From Merluccius polli (taxonomy: Eukaryota; Chordata; Actinopteri; Gadiformes; Merlucciidae), in contig JAOPHQ010005419.1 in the NCBI GenBank assembly GCA_030340625.1, positions 259,518 to 323,517 of the forward strand: a DNA stretch of 64,000 nt. Reading direction: 5' to 3'. This document shows positions 37,884 through 60,885 of this stretch, one piece after another (the first letter of the stretch is position 1; each line of letters opens with the position of its first letter). Position numbers and translations under genes: made by a program. A model generated the notes under the pieces. That model did no database searches, was not told the DNA's origin, and was given only the letters and a program-made list of their open reading frames with translations.

Positions 37884-38330
37884 GTAAGTTATTTAATAGT
37901 TGTTGTTTTTTTTGTTTGTTTGTTGTTGTTTTTAACTGCTTTTTTAAATTAATTTTAATTTTAAAATTAATCTTCTCACAATATGTCAACTCTCAACTGC
38001 CATACACTGGGGAAATAATTGTCCTTTTATTTTATTTTTTTCGCTAAATCACTGACCTGGCCATTTCGGGTCTCGTCTTGTTCGTTGCTTAGTGACTCAA
38101 ACCCGATTTTTTTTTTATGGCGGTAAAAAAAACAAAACAACGACGATCCACGTGGTGCGTGTCTGCAGCCTCGCGCGCCTCGGGAGCGGGGGATGGAACA
38201 GGTGCCGCACGCGCCGCGCGCACCCCCCCCTCGTGGGGACGGCGCAGCGCGCGCGGAGCGGAAACACTTTTATCTGCACTTTTCTTCTACTTTTTTTTTT
38301 TTACTCCCATTTTGCGTTCATCATGGTGGA

Positions 38331-38374
<44 letters not shown>

Positions 38375-39167
38375 GGACCCTATCTGGCTCAGCTACCGGC
38401 GTCCCCCAAGCACTTCCCGCCGGCGCGAGGCTTTGATCCGCGCGCCGCCTTGGACCCCCTTTATAGTGCCGCTTCACGAGCGCCCATAATTAACAGCGCG
38501 CGTGATTTAGTAGTCCGTGTTGATTGGCTGTGTGTGTGTGTGCGCGCGCGCGTATGTGCGTGTGTATATGTGTGTGTGTGCGCGTGAGGATGAAAGGCGT
38601 CTGCGGCTTCTGCGTGCAATGCTCACAAATGAGTACAAAACCCCTTAAAAAGTCCTCTTTTGATTGTTTTTTTTTTTTTTAACGTCATGCAATTTTTTGG
38701 GGGGGATTTGGGTCATATACTTATTTAATAATTAGATAAATACCGGTTATGTTATAAAAAAAAAAAAAACTAAAAAAAATCCACTGATTGAATTTTTTGG
38801 GATGGGCAATAAATCACTCAGATTGATTTGCATGCGTCACTTGGGGCCGCCGCTGACCCCGTTTAACTTTGCACACTCCGCTCGGTTGTCCCTCATTTAT
38901 AACGTGCTAATGACGTGTCAACGGCGTCCTGGCCGCGCGTAATGGCTGAGCCCTGGCTAAGCAGCCATGTCTGATGGCGGACGCGCTCCACGGGCACATT
39001 GAGAGCGGCGGCCGCTCCTGGGTACCGACATTAACCTGTAGGGTGAGTCGGCGTGATGGAGGAGGATGATGGCGGCGGGGGGGTTTGGAGGTGGAGGCTT
39101 TCTTTCTTGTTCTGCAATACGTAAAAGAGATCAGACGTGATGATGATGATGTTACAATTACCATAGG

Positions 39168-39259
<92 letters not shown>

Positions 39260-42200
39260 AAGACACACACACATAGGAAGACACACACACACACACACAG
39301 GAAGACACACACACATAGGAAGACACACACACACACAGGAAGAGAGACACACACACACATAGGAAGACACACACACACACAGGAAGACACACACACACAT
39401 AGGAAGACACACACACATAGGAAGACACACACACGTCGGTGTCATTGTTAATGCGCACATGCTGCAGGTGAGAGGTGACAGACAGATTGATTCTTAGATG
39501 TGTGACAGACGGATTTGTGACACGTGTGTGTGGCAGACAGTGTGACAGACAGATGGATGTGTGACAGAGAGATGTGACAAACAGATGTGTGGCATACAGA
39601 TGTGACAGATAGATGTGTAACAGATAGATGTGTAACAGAGACAGATGTGTGACAGATAGACAGATGTGTGACAGGCAGATGCGTGGCGGACAGATGTGAC
39701 TGATAGATGTGACAGATAGATGTGAGAGACAGGCGTGTGTGTGTGTGTGTGTGTGTCTCAGCCAAACAACAAACACGCGGCCTCTCTAACGAGAGAGATT
39801 AACTCACCTTCGTTTAGCCCCAGACAGTAATGATGTGCGTTATTGAGTCTGATTTGGAGGAGGAGGAGGAGGAGGAGGAGGAGGAGGAGGGGGTGGTGAT
39901 TCCTCAATGTCAGTTGTGTTCACACCTCGAAAACTAAAACGAACCCAAAACCCAACCCGGGTCCAAACTCATTTTCAGTCCGGCTGGACTTCTGGCCGTG
40001 AAACGTCCGCACCTCGTACACAATACCAGACAGGTGTGGGGGGGTGGGGGGGTGTGTGTGGGGGGGGGGGGGGGGTGGATATAAGGGATATAAAGGGCAG
40101 ACAGTGAAAATGACGGTGTGACTGAAGAGGCCACCGAGGGCCAAGTGTTACTTTCACAGTTTCTGTTGGCCGGACCCGGTGGGAATGCATTAGTCTCACG
40201 GGGAGACCGGATCACACAGATCAAAGGCTTCCCGCCGCGGCGGTCCGAGGCGGCCGGCCTCTGATGACATGTTCACAACCATGCCGTCGCCGGCCCTTCG
40301 CTTCGCTCTTTCTTCTTCCTTCCTTATATTCGTTTCTTACTTTCTTTCATTTCTTTCAACATATCCGTCTTTACTTCCCTTTTTCATCTGTCACTTCTTT
40401 CAGTGTATCAGTCGGCTTTTCTTTATTTATTTATTTCCGTCTTTTTTTCGTGCCCTTTCTTTCTTTCCTCCTTAAATGTTATTATTTATTCACATGTTCA
40501 TATCCACACACCATGCATTGCATTATCCTGCATGACTATAGCTAATAATATTAATAATAATAATACATTTATTTTGTAAAGCACTTTTCAAGCAAGAATA
40601 AAACCACATAATAAAAACATTGTAAAATAGCAGCATGGATATCTTTTAGTATAGAAGAGTTAAAATTGTGACAGAAAGACAAGACGATATGAAAATGCAG
40701 AGTCTTCATTAAAACCTCTGTGGTCTTCATACTAAATCCTCTGTGGTCTTCATACTAAATCCTCTGTGGTCTTCATACTAAAACCTCTGTGGTCTTCATA
40801 CTAAAACCTCTGTGGTCTTCATACTAAAACCTCTGTGGTCTTCATACTAAAACCTCTGTGGTCTTCATACTAAATCCTCTGTGGTCTTCATACTAACACC
40901 TCTGTGGGTCCACAGTTGCATGTAATGAGGAGGTCCAGCCACACGGGGAGGACAAGCTCTTCAAGAAGCTGATCATCGGCTACAACAAGTGGTCGCGGCC
41001 CGTGCCCAACGTCTCCGACGTGGTCATCGTCAAGTTCGGACTCTCCATCGCTCAGCTCATCGATGTGGTGGGCAATATATCCATATTATATCGATGTTGT
41101 GATACGAGACTAGATATCGTCTTAGATTTTGGTAATATTGTGATGTGGCATAAGTGTAGTCCTGGTTTTAAAGGCTGCATTACAGTAAAGACTATTTATT
41201 TATTGAATGACCAGAAAACATGCTATATCGTGATTTATCGTTATCGAGATATTAAATGACTTATATCGGGGTAGATGTTGGCCATATGGCCCGGCCCCAT
41301 TAGTGAGCTGTCTGTGTGTCTGTCTGCCTGAGGGTCTGCGTCTCCGTCTGCTGTTATCTGTTATTTGCCAGCCAGTGGCAGCAGAAAAGTGTGTGATAAC
41401 TACATTAGGTGTGAACCAATTCCACCAACAGCTCTTTCACCGTCTTTCACACCAGTCATGCAACTGAAGGGGAAGTGTACAGCGTTTTGGATGGTCCCGT
41501 CTCCTCACATAAAACCTCTTTTTTTAAACTGTCAAATGTTTTGTCCACGTATTGACTGACCCCACTCTCTATTGATGTTGTCTGTTTGTCTCTCTCAGGA
41601 TGAAAAGAACCAAATGATGACTACCAACGTGTGGCTGAAACAAGTGAGAACTAAATGAAAATATAGATTTAAAGAATGAGGCCAAAGTTGTTACTGCAGA
41701 ATGTAGACATCCCCCGAAATGACGAGAAGCAACGATCTGTTTCTACTGCTGTGTCTATAACACATAAAGATAATTGACTACTTTATTCAAGAGTTAAAAA
41801 CAAAAGAGAAATATTTTCATATGGACAACAACACCTCTAATGACTTTTGTTTCCATGGTTGTCTAAGGAGTGGAACGACTACAAGCTGAGCTGGAAACCC
41901 TCGGACTACGACAACGTGACGTCCATCCGCGTCCCCTCAGAGCTGATCTGGGTACCAGACATCGTCCTGTACAACAAGTGAGTGGAAGCAAGGACAACTC
42001 AAACCATTCAAACCATTCACACGCATTCACATGAGTCACTGTTATAGCCGTGGTTTTTACAGTTTGTATTGCACTGAATGTTGGTGTTGTAGGTAATGTG
42101 TTTAAATATAAATAAAGCATAGGTTTTAGTGACCTTATTTCTATCACTGTTGAGATAAAATCGCTGTAAATACCGACCGCATTCTAACACTGCCAATGGC

Positions 42201-44638
42201 ACCATCTAGTGGACGTTGTAGCGCATGTTGCCCTTCTGAATTTACAAGACATTACACAAATGTATTAATTAACAATAAAATGATTCTGCTTTTTACTATG
42301 GGCTTGGTGAAGTGCATATTAGAGCATGCCACTAAATCACATCACTACATTTCCCACCAACCTAATTAATTTCAGAGTAATTAAACGTTTTTACGACGTT
42401 CCACTTCATCGAGCAGGTGCAATCCCAATCTGTGAGTGGAAAGAAAAGGGGCCTGAGATGAATGTAATGATAAGGATTTGTCATTCATCTGAGGCAGTCG
42501 TAATCACCATTTGATGGGGTGACTTGGGTTATGCTGTGCCACAATTTGAAAAGAGAAACTCTAAAAAGGATCACTTAATTACATAGCTGTTCTTCGAAAG
42601 GGGCCAATGAGAAATTCATTGCATCGTTCAGCCACAAATGTTACCGATGCATGTTACCAAATACATTCCTACTTAAAGGTTCTTCGCTTCTCTGCTTTTT
42701 AAATAGGGCAAGGTATTTAACTGCCTTGGCTTCTCAATACTGTGATTGCTACAAATTACAACCAACCGCATAGAAAAAGGGAATGTGTCTATTTTACCAG
42801 CAGGTGTGATGTTGATTATCCATTAACACACCAGTCAAAATCAAAGTCAAACCCAGACGTATGATGGATAGATCAGCCCACCGGCCTATCCAGTGAACTG
42901 TACCGACTGGTAGGCTGATCTATCCATCATACATCTGGGTGAACACTCCCACATGTCACTCCAGGGTAGGATTTTTACTGGCTTGCAATGGCTTGTAACA
43001 CCTGGTGGTAAAATAGGGGCCCTTTAAATCTAAACGTGTGTGATTGTGTGTTCATCCATTTGACTAAAGCATCGTCTCATTCAGTCGATTAGCCCTCATT
43101 TCGAACGGCGTTAAAAACCAATACAATCTCCTTCGCCCGCAGTGCCGACGGTGAATTTGCCGTGACTCACATGACCAAAGCGCACCTGTTCCACACGGGC
43201 AAGGTGCGCTGGGTCCCGCCGGCCATCTACAAGAGCTCCTGCAGCATCGACGTCACCTTCTTCCCCTTCGACCAGCAGAACTGCAAGATGAAGTTCGGCT
43301 CCTGGACGTACGACAAGGCCAAGATCGACCTGGAGCCCATCGAGAACGCCGTGGACCTCAGCAACTACTGGGAGAGCGGCGAGTGGGCCATCGTCAACGC
43401 CGTGGGCACGTACAACACCAAGAAGTACGACTGCTGCCACGAGATCTACCCGGACATCACCTACTTCTTCATCATCCGCCGGCTGCCGCTCTTCTACACC
43501 ATCAACCTCATCATCCCCTGCCTGCTCATCTCCTGCCTCACGGTGCTGGTCTTCTACCTGCCGTCCGACTGCGGCGAGAAGATCACGCTGTGCATCTCCG
43601 TGCTGCTCTCGCTCACCGTCTTCCTGCTGCTCATCACCGAGATCATCCCCTCCACCTCGCTGGTCATCCCGCTGATCGGCGAGTACCTCCTCTTCACCAT
43701 GATCTTCGTCACGCTCAGCATCGTCATCACCGTCTTCGTGCTCAACGTGCACCACCGCTCGCCCGGCACGCACAAGATGCCCCGCTGGGTGCACTCGGTC
43801 TTCCTGGACCTCATCCCCCGCTGGCTGTTCATGCGGAGGCCGGCGCCGGACGGCAGGCGCCGCAGGCTGCTGATGCTCCAGCACGAGACCGTGACCGCGG
43901 CGGTGTTGGCGCCGTGGGGTAAGGGGGGCGGCGGTCGCGGCGGCGGCGGCGAGGCCCGCTGCCTCAGCACGTCGGCCACCTGGCTGAGGGAGGCCGGCTC
44001 CATGGCGACGACGAAAGACGACGCCGAGAGGCGATGCTACGAGGAGCTGGAGCTGGGCAAGCTGACGTCGTACTTCTCCTTCCGGCCGCCGTCGCCCAGG
44101 CCGCCCGGCTCCACGCCGCCGCTGCCGCCGCTGCAAGCCAACGCCGCCCACCCCGGGTCGTCCGGTCAAGAGGCGAGTACGGTCGGCGGCGGCGTGGCGG
44201 CGCCGGCGGAGTCGGCGTTTCTGCTGTCGCCCAGCGTGATGCGGGCGCTGGAGGGCGTGCACTACATCGCAGACCACCTCCGCGCCGAGGACGCCGACTT
44301 CAGCGTGAGTAGCGTCCGTTTAGTTTAGTTTACACATAACGTTTAGTTAGTTAGTTCCTCGAACAATTAGAATAATAGTAAAACACATAATGTGTTATAT
44401 GAATGATTCATATTGATTCAAACTCGGTCTAGTTGGACCTCATCTAGTTGATCTACTTGTGTTTCCTTTGTATTATCCTTTTGTTTGTTCTTACTCCTGT
44501 CCAACCACACAGGTGAAGGAAGACTGGAAGTATGTTGCCATGGTGATCGACCGCATCTTCCTGTGGATGTTCATCATCGTGTGTTTGCTCGGCACCATCG
44601 GTCTGTTCCTCCCACCGTGGCTGGCTGGCATGATCTAA
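37811..44638 (+). CDS. chrna2: Neuronal nicotinic acetylcholine receptor subunit alpha-2
   Basis: Acetylcholine-gated cation channel subunit of the Cys-loop family, acting at the plasma membrane in pentamers with beta subunits. Coding exons are 37811-37883, 40916-41067, 41599-41643, 41868-41977, 43143-44304 and 44513-44638, 1668 nt in total, or 555 aa. All have GT-AG borders and the 152/45/110-nt exon pattern of nAChR genes. Visible features are a signal peptide (TVVFWCLLLY), the Cys-loop C160-C174, loop-B W181, vicinal C224-C225 that mark an alpha subunit, TM1-TM3 from about 241, the TM2 segment CGEKITLCISVLLSLTVFLL, a GC-rich cytoplasmic loop, TM4 and the C-terminus LAGMI. NADGEFAVTHMTKAHLF, YWESGEWAIVNA and YLPSDCGEK match alpha-2 better than alpha-4. 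The tail-to-tail ptk2b neighbour agrees with human CHRNA2. Which teleost paralogue it is cannot be told here. Confidence 0.97.
38331..38372. repeat. (CA)n microsatellite in chrna2 intron 1
   Basis: About 21 uninterrupted CA units. Confidence 0.95.
39169..39435. repeat. Interrupted (CA)n with AGGAAGA spacers in chrna2 intron 1
   Basis: A pure (CA) run of about 85 bp is followed by some nine blocks of (CA)n separated by AGGAAGA or TAGGAAGA. It looks like a compound array formed by duplication of a (CA)n-plus-spacer unit. Confidence 0.9.
40550..40615. mobile_element. LINE/SINE-like 3'-end remnant
   Basis: The string AATACATTTATTTTGTAAAG followed by CACTTTTCA is the kind of tail found at many fish retroposon copies. 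It is short and degenerate, and no body is recognisable. Confidence 0.4.
40702..40905. repeat. 23-bp minisatellite abutting chrna2 exon 2
   Basis: About nine copies of a unit containing CTCTGTGGTCTTCATACTAA, with the last copy running into the exon 2 acceptor. Copies differ mainly at AAATCC versus AAAACC. Confidence 0.95.
40916..41067 (+). CDS. chrna2: chrna2 coding exon 2 (start of ligand-binding domain)
   Basis: 152 nt, the usual size for nAChR exon 2. Encodes EDKLFKKLIIGYNKWSRPVP through GLSIAQLIDV. The acceptor gggtccacag is the last piece of a 23-bp minisatellite and has a poor pyrimidine tract. The donor is the weak gtgggc, and a dispersed element begins only a few bases later. Confidence 0.95.
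41073..41312. mobile_element. Dispersed fish element of the CGATAT-rich type, truncated
   Basis: The sequence is rich in ATATCGAT/TATCGTGAT and holds CTGGTTTTAAAGGCTGCATT. It ends in CATATGGCCCGGCCCC, resembling the CATATCGCCCAGCCC end of a very common teleost non-autonomous element (my recollection; not searched). The insertion starts about 5 bases after the exon 2 donor of chrna2. Confidence 0.6.
41599..41643 (+). CDS. chrna2: chrna2 coding exon 3
   Basis: 45-nt exon encoding DEKNQMMTTNVWLKQ, with a tctctctcag acceptor and gtgaga donor. Size and phase are those of the family. Confidence 0.97.
41868..41977 (+). CDS. chrna2: chrna2 coding exon 4 (loop A)
   Basis: 110 nt encoding EWNDYKLSWKPSDYDNVTSI through WVPDIVLYN. 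It carries the loop-A tyrosine (IVLYNN) and an N-glycosylation sequon NVT. The donor gtgagt splits an Asn codon. Confidence 0.97.
41978..42786 (+). other. chrna2 intron 4, unique part
   Basis: AT-rich intron sequence without recognisable repeats or coding exons. The rest of the intron is the MITE and the pyrimidine-rich acceptor before exon 5. Confidence 0.6.
42787..43022. mobile_element. Foldback MITE (copy 1) in chrna2 intron 4
   Basis: The outer ends are inverted: ATTTTACCAGCAGGTGT at 42791 and the reverse-type CCTGGTGGTAAAATAG at 43001-43016. Inside is a 28-bp inverted pair with one mismatch (42851-42878 and 42913-42940, core GTATGATGGATAGATCAGCC). Related copies lie at about 60574-60885 and, partially, 49965-50025. 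Confidence 0.75.
43143..44304 (+). CDS. chrna2: chrna2 coding exon 5 (Cys-loop, loops B and C, TM1-TM3, cytoplasmic loop)
   Basis: 1162 nt, residues 127-514. It holds nearly all the functional residues. The cytoplasmic loop (from about 43760 to 44215) is very GC-rich, with a Gly/Arg run (GKGGGGRGGGGEAR) and Pro-rich segments. The end, ALEGVHYIADHLRAEDADFS, is the conserved amphipathic MA helix before TM4. The GC bias makes long shadow frames on both strands that should be ignored. Confidence 0.97.
44513..44638 (+). CDS. chrna2: chrna2 terminal coding exon (TM4)
   Basis: Encodes VKEDWKYVAMVIDRIFLWMF through PPWLAGMI and the TAA at 44636-44638. TM4 and the short extracellular tail are complete. 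Confidence 0.97.
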   Translation: MKEDWKYVAMVIDRIFLWMFIIVCLLGTIGLFLPPWLAGMI

Positions 44639-47128
44639 AACAGGAAGCAACACCACCACCAACACCACCACCCCCACCCGTGACTCATGCTCACTTCTGC
44701 TGCGGGGAAACTACTCCTAAGTCCTGGGCAAAAGTGTGTTGACTTAAAAAGCAGAATAGAGCGGTGCAGACTCCAGAGTACTGCCTTTTAGAAAACAGAC
44801 CATCGTTCTACCCGGCGTTGACCTTTTTGGAGTACGCTGGCGGGAATCTGTGGATAGGGAAACGTCCCTCGACCGTGGAGGAGTTTGACCAGCCAGCGGC
44901 ACGTTCTGCGGGGGGGGGGGCAAACATCTTTTGTTTTTTTCGTTCAGTCTTCACCCTCAAAGTCGTCAACACACACACACACACACACAAATGTGATAAA
45001 CAAATGTAAACATTTCTCCATCAAAATACCTGAAAAGCCCAATCATCTGTTGCGTTTGTTGAATGAGTGGCCAATATTTTATTTTGAGCTGCACAAATTT
45101 CCCCCGAATCTCCCCCTGAATTTCCCTTTAGCAAGAAAACTTTCCGTCACATGAAAGGATTGTTGTTCTTCGCTCCCCTTCTTTTTTTCTTTACTTTATA
45201 TTGAACGATTAGTCACTTTGCTGCTGCTTCTGATACATTTCAGATGCATACATTATTTATTTATTCATTGATTACTATTTTTATGACTTATTTATAACTT
45301 TTTATTATTTATACTCACATTTAATAAACACATGTGTTTATTAGATGTTTGCTTATTACTGCTACTTTCACATTGTCTGATCTTGCCCTGGTTCATAATT
45401 GACTATGCCTGCATAATGAGAGAACATGGATGTAGGATGTGTGATTTATTGGTAACACAGTCATTTCTGTTCACATATCCTAACAAGCTATTAGGTCATG
45501 ATGAACGATAACGTATCTTATTACACATTTGGTATTCAAGACGCCACAAAAAATACACAAACAAAATTACACCACACACCACTCAGCGATTGAAGATAAA
45601 GACAGTCATACCTCAATAAACATGTTTCATCAACGGTTCAGTCATCAACGATCAACACCATCGGTAATGATACACATTTATAATATGATAACACATTCAT
45701 GTAATTCATCATTTGCTGATAGCTTATTAATGTTGTTCACATACATTATAAAGTGTTACCTATATGATATTTACATTGTTTTATTTAATTCCAATGTTGG
45801 GATGACACATTGTAATATCGATGATGATGATGATGATGATGATGACCATGCACACAGAATGCACACATAGAAAGATGCTCATAGTCGATATAGAAATATT
45901 TTCCAAATATTGTATTAATGTCTCAATCTGTATTTTCTCATTTTTAACAAAGAATAAAATCTCACATTTTATATAAAAATTAATATAAGGCTGTAGGATT
46001 GGGCGATATCCATTTTTTAAAACCGATAAAACCTCTCCCCAAAACATTGCGGTTTACAGTTCAAGCAGGGTCAACAAAGTCAACAAATCGAATTCAATGT
46101 CTGCTAAAGGTCATTCATTATTGCTGCCTTTAGAGTTTTCCAGCTTCAATCTCATTCCACTCTGATGTCTGCAACCAGACTTTAGTTGTTCACAGACGGG
46201 TGATAGCGCTTAGCGGCCGTTTTAGCGCGTGCTTGTGCTCAAGCACATCCCACCGATTGGCTGACATCAGACTAAATTCTCTAGCCTCAGATGACAGCAG
46301 CAGACAGCAAGCACCACCCCAGATCAATGGCAGTTAGAGGAGTTCAAAGTGTGAAGAGAATGAAACAAGCGCCTCCAACGAGAGACATATTTTCAGACGG
46401 TGACTCTGAACCCTATAAGTCTGTATCCATAGCAGATTTAATCTGCAGATTGGGTGTAAAATGTAACATCTTTATGTATTTCTTTCCTTTTTCGTCAAAT
46501 GAAATGTGTGTTCATACAATAACTTTAATATCTACAATAGAGAAAATATTTGCTGGCGGAGTTAACTTATTTTAAAATGTATTAAAACGTACCGATTTTT
46601 CCTATAAAGACAAATAATGGCAGTTGGAAGAAAAACAAGTATTGAACTGAAAATGTTCAACATCACTGCTGGTTTATACTTCTCTATACCGTCAGCAGGT
46701 CTGCTCACATCCACATTGGAGACAGAAATGTCTCCAATGTCGGGCGCGGACGCTAGAAGCAGCGCTACGCGCAACGCGATTCTGTTTTTCGGATTGAATC
46801 GGCGCAACGCAGACCGTCACGTGCAAATAGAGATGTATAAATCAGGCTTAAAGGCGAACCGTCAGACTCGGGTTTTTTTCCAATATAAGAGAGCTCTACT
46901 TCATACACGTGTTGTGAAAAAAATCGTGGTCTGCAACAACTACGTTTCCGCAAAAAAGTTTCTCCTTTTCCGCAGAAATGGAGTCCATGTTGCCGACCGT
47001 GTATGAAGCAGTACTCTCCTATATTAGGGGCTCCAAGCGTTTTGGGGCATCACGTTTGTTTTTGGTGGTGTGTGTGAGGGGACAAACCGCCAGCACCACA
47101 CCCTACTGCTGCTGCCTCGTGTATCCCA
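44639..47128. other. Tail-to-tail interval between chrna2 and ptk2b
   Basis: Presumably holds both 3' UTRs. It contains short (CA)n at 44971-44988, (GAT)n at 45820-45844, and a GGGCGATATCC-type transposon end near 45996-46030. A stretch at 46680-46870 contains repeated GCGCAACGC motifs and may be an old transposon. Open frames of 80-130 aa here (46291-46575 and 46617-47006) match nothing I know. Confidence 0.5.
45323..45328 (+). terminator. Candidate polyadenylation signal of chrna2
   Basis: First clear AATAAA after the chrna2 stop codon (685 bases on), in AT-rich DNA. Confidence 0.4.
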
Positions 47129-60385
<13,257 letters not shown>

Positions 60386-60439
60386 CACCTCATACATTCT
60401 CAAGGTAGTGTGGCCGTCATTCCCACATCATCCTGCTAG

Positions 60440-60529
<90 letters not shown>
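60440..60529. repeat. (CA)n microsatellite 5' of ptk2b coding exon 1
   Basis: About 45 CA units, 55 bases upstream of the chosen start codon. Confidence 0.95.
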
Positions 60530-60531
<2 letters not shown>

Positions 60532-60573
60532 GGGTCAGAGAAGGTTGGACATGGATCTCTTGAGGTTACTAGC

Positions 60574-60885
60574 CTATTTTACCACCAGATTAACCATATA
60601 TTCTCGCTCTTTTGTCTGTTGTCACCATTAACCTTTAGGTTAATTGCAAGTCTCATTACCATTAGGTAAGTCTCATTGAGGTTGTGCACCTTTTTAGCAA
60701 CACACCCTTGAAAATCCACCCTGTTGAGTGAGTGTCAGCCCACGCACAAGGGAGCACCCCCACCGGATATATGATGGATGGATAGAGCAACCAACCAACC
60801 ACCATGGCCTATCTATCCATCAACACGTCTGGGTGGACACTCCCACATATGACAACATCACAACTGGTGGTAAAATAGGGGCCCT
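60574..60885. mobile_element. Foldback MITE (copy 2) upstream of ptk2b coding exon 1
   Basis: The ends CTATTTTACCACCAG (60574) and CTGGTGGTAAAATAGG (60863) are inverted. The interior has GATGGATGGATAG and CTATCTATCCATC arms and CACGTCTGGGTGGACACTCC. It shares these landmarks with the copy at 42787-43022. Confidence 0.75.

Larger units (their letters stand above)
37884..40915 (+). other. chrna2 intron 1, repeat-rich
   Basis: A 3.0-kb intron. Its 5' third is CpG-rich (about 38150-38470). It then holds (CA)n at 38331-38372, (GT)n/(GC)n at 38526-38586, a long interrupted (CA)n at 39169-39435, GACAGATAGATGTGT-type repeats at about 39480-39735, (GGA)n at 39856-39890, poly-G near 40052-40075, a LINE-like 3'-end remnant at about 40550-40615, and the 23-bp minisatellite next to exon 2. 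No other coding exon was seen. Confidence 0.7.

Noticed and set aside
43111..44277. 388-aa minus-strand open frame and other long frames over chrna2 exon 5
   Set aside because: Shadows of a GC-rich exon. The plus-strand frame is the nAChR sequence.
46291..47006. Open frames of 94 and 129 aa between chrna2 and ptk2b
   Set aside because: No recognisable domain, no splice sites that fit, and partly in transposon-like sequence.
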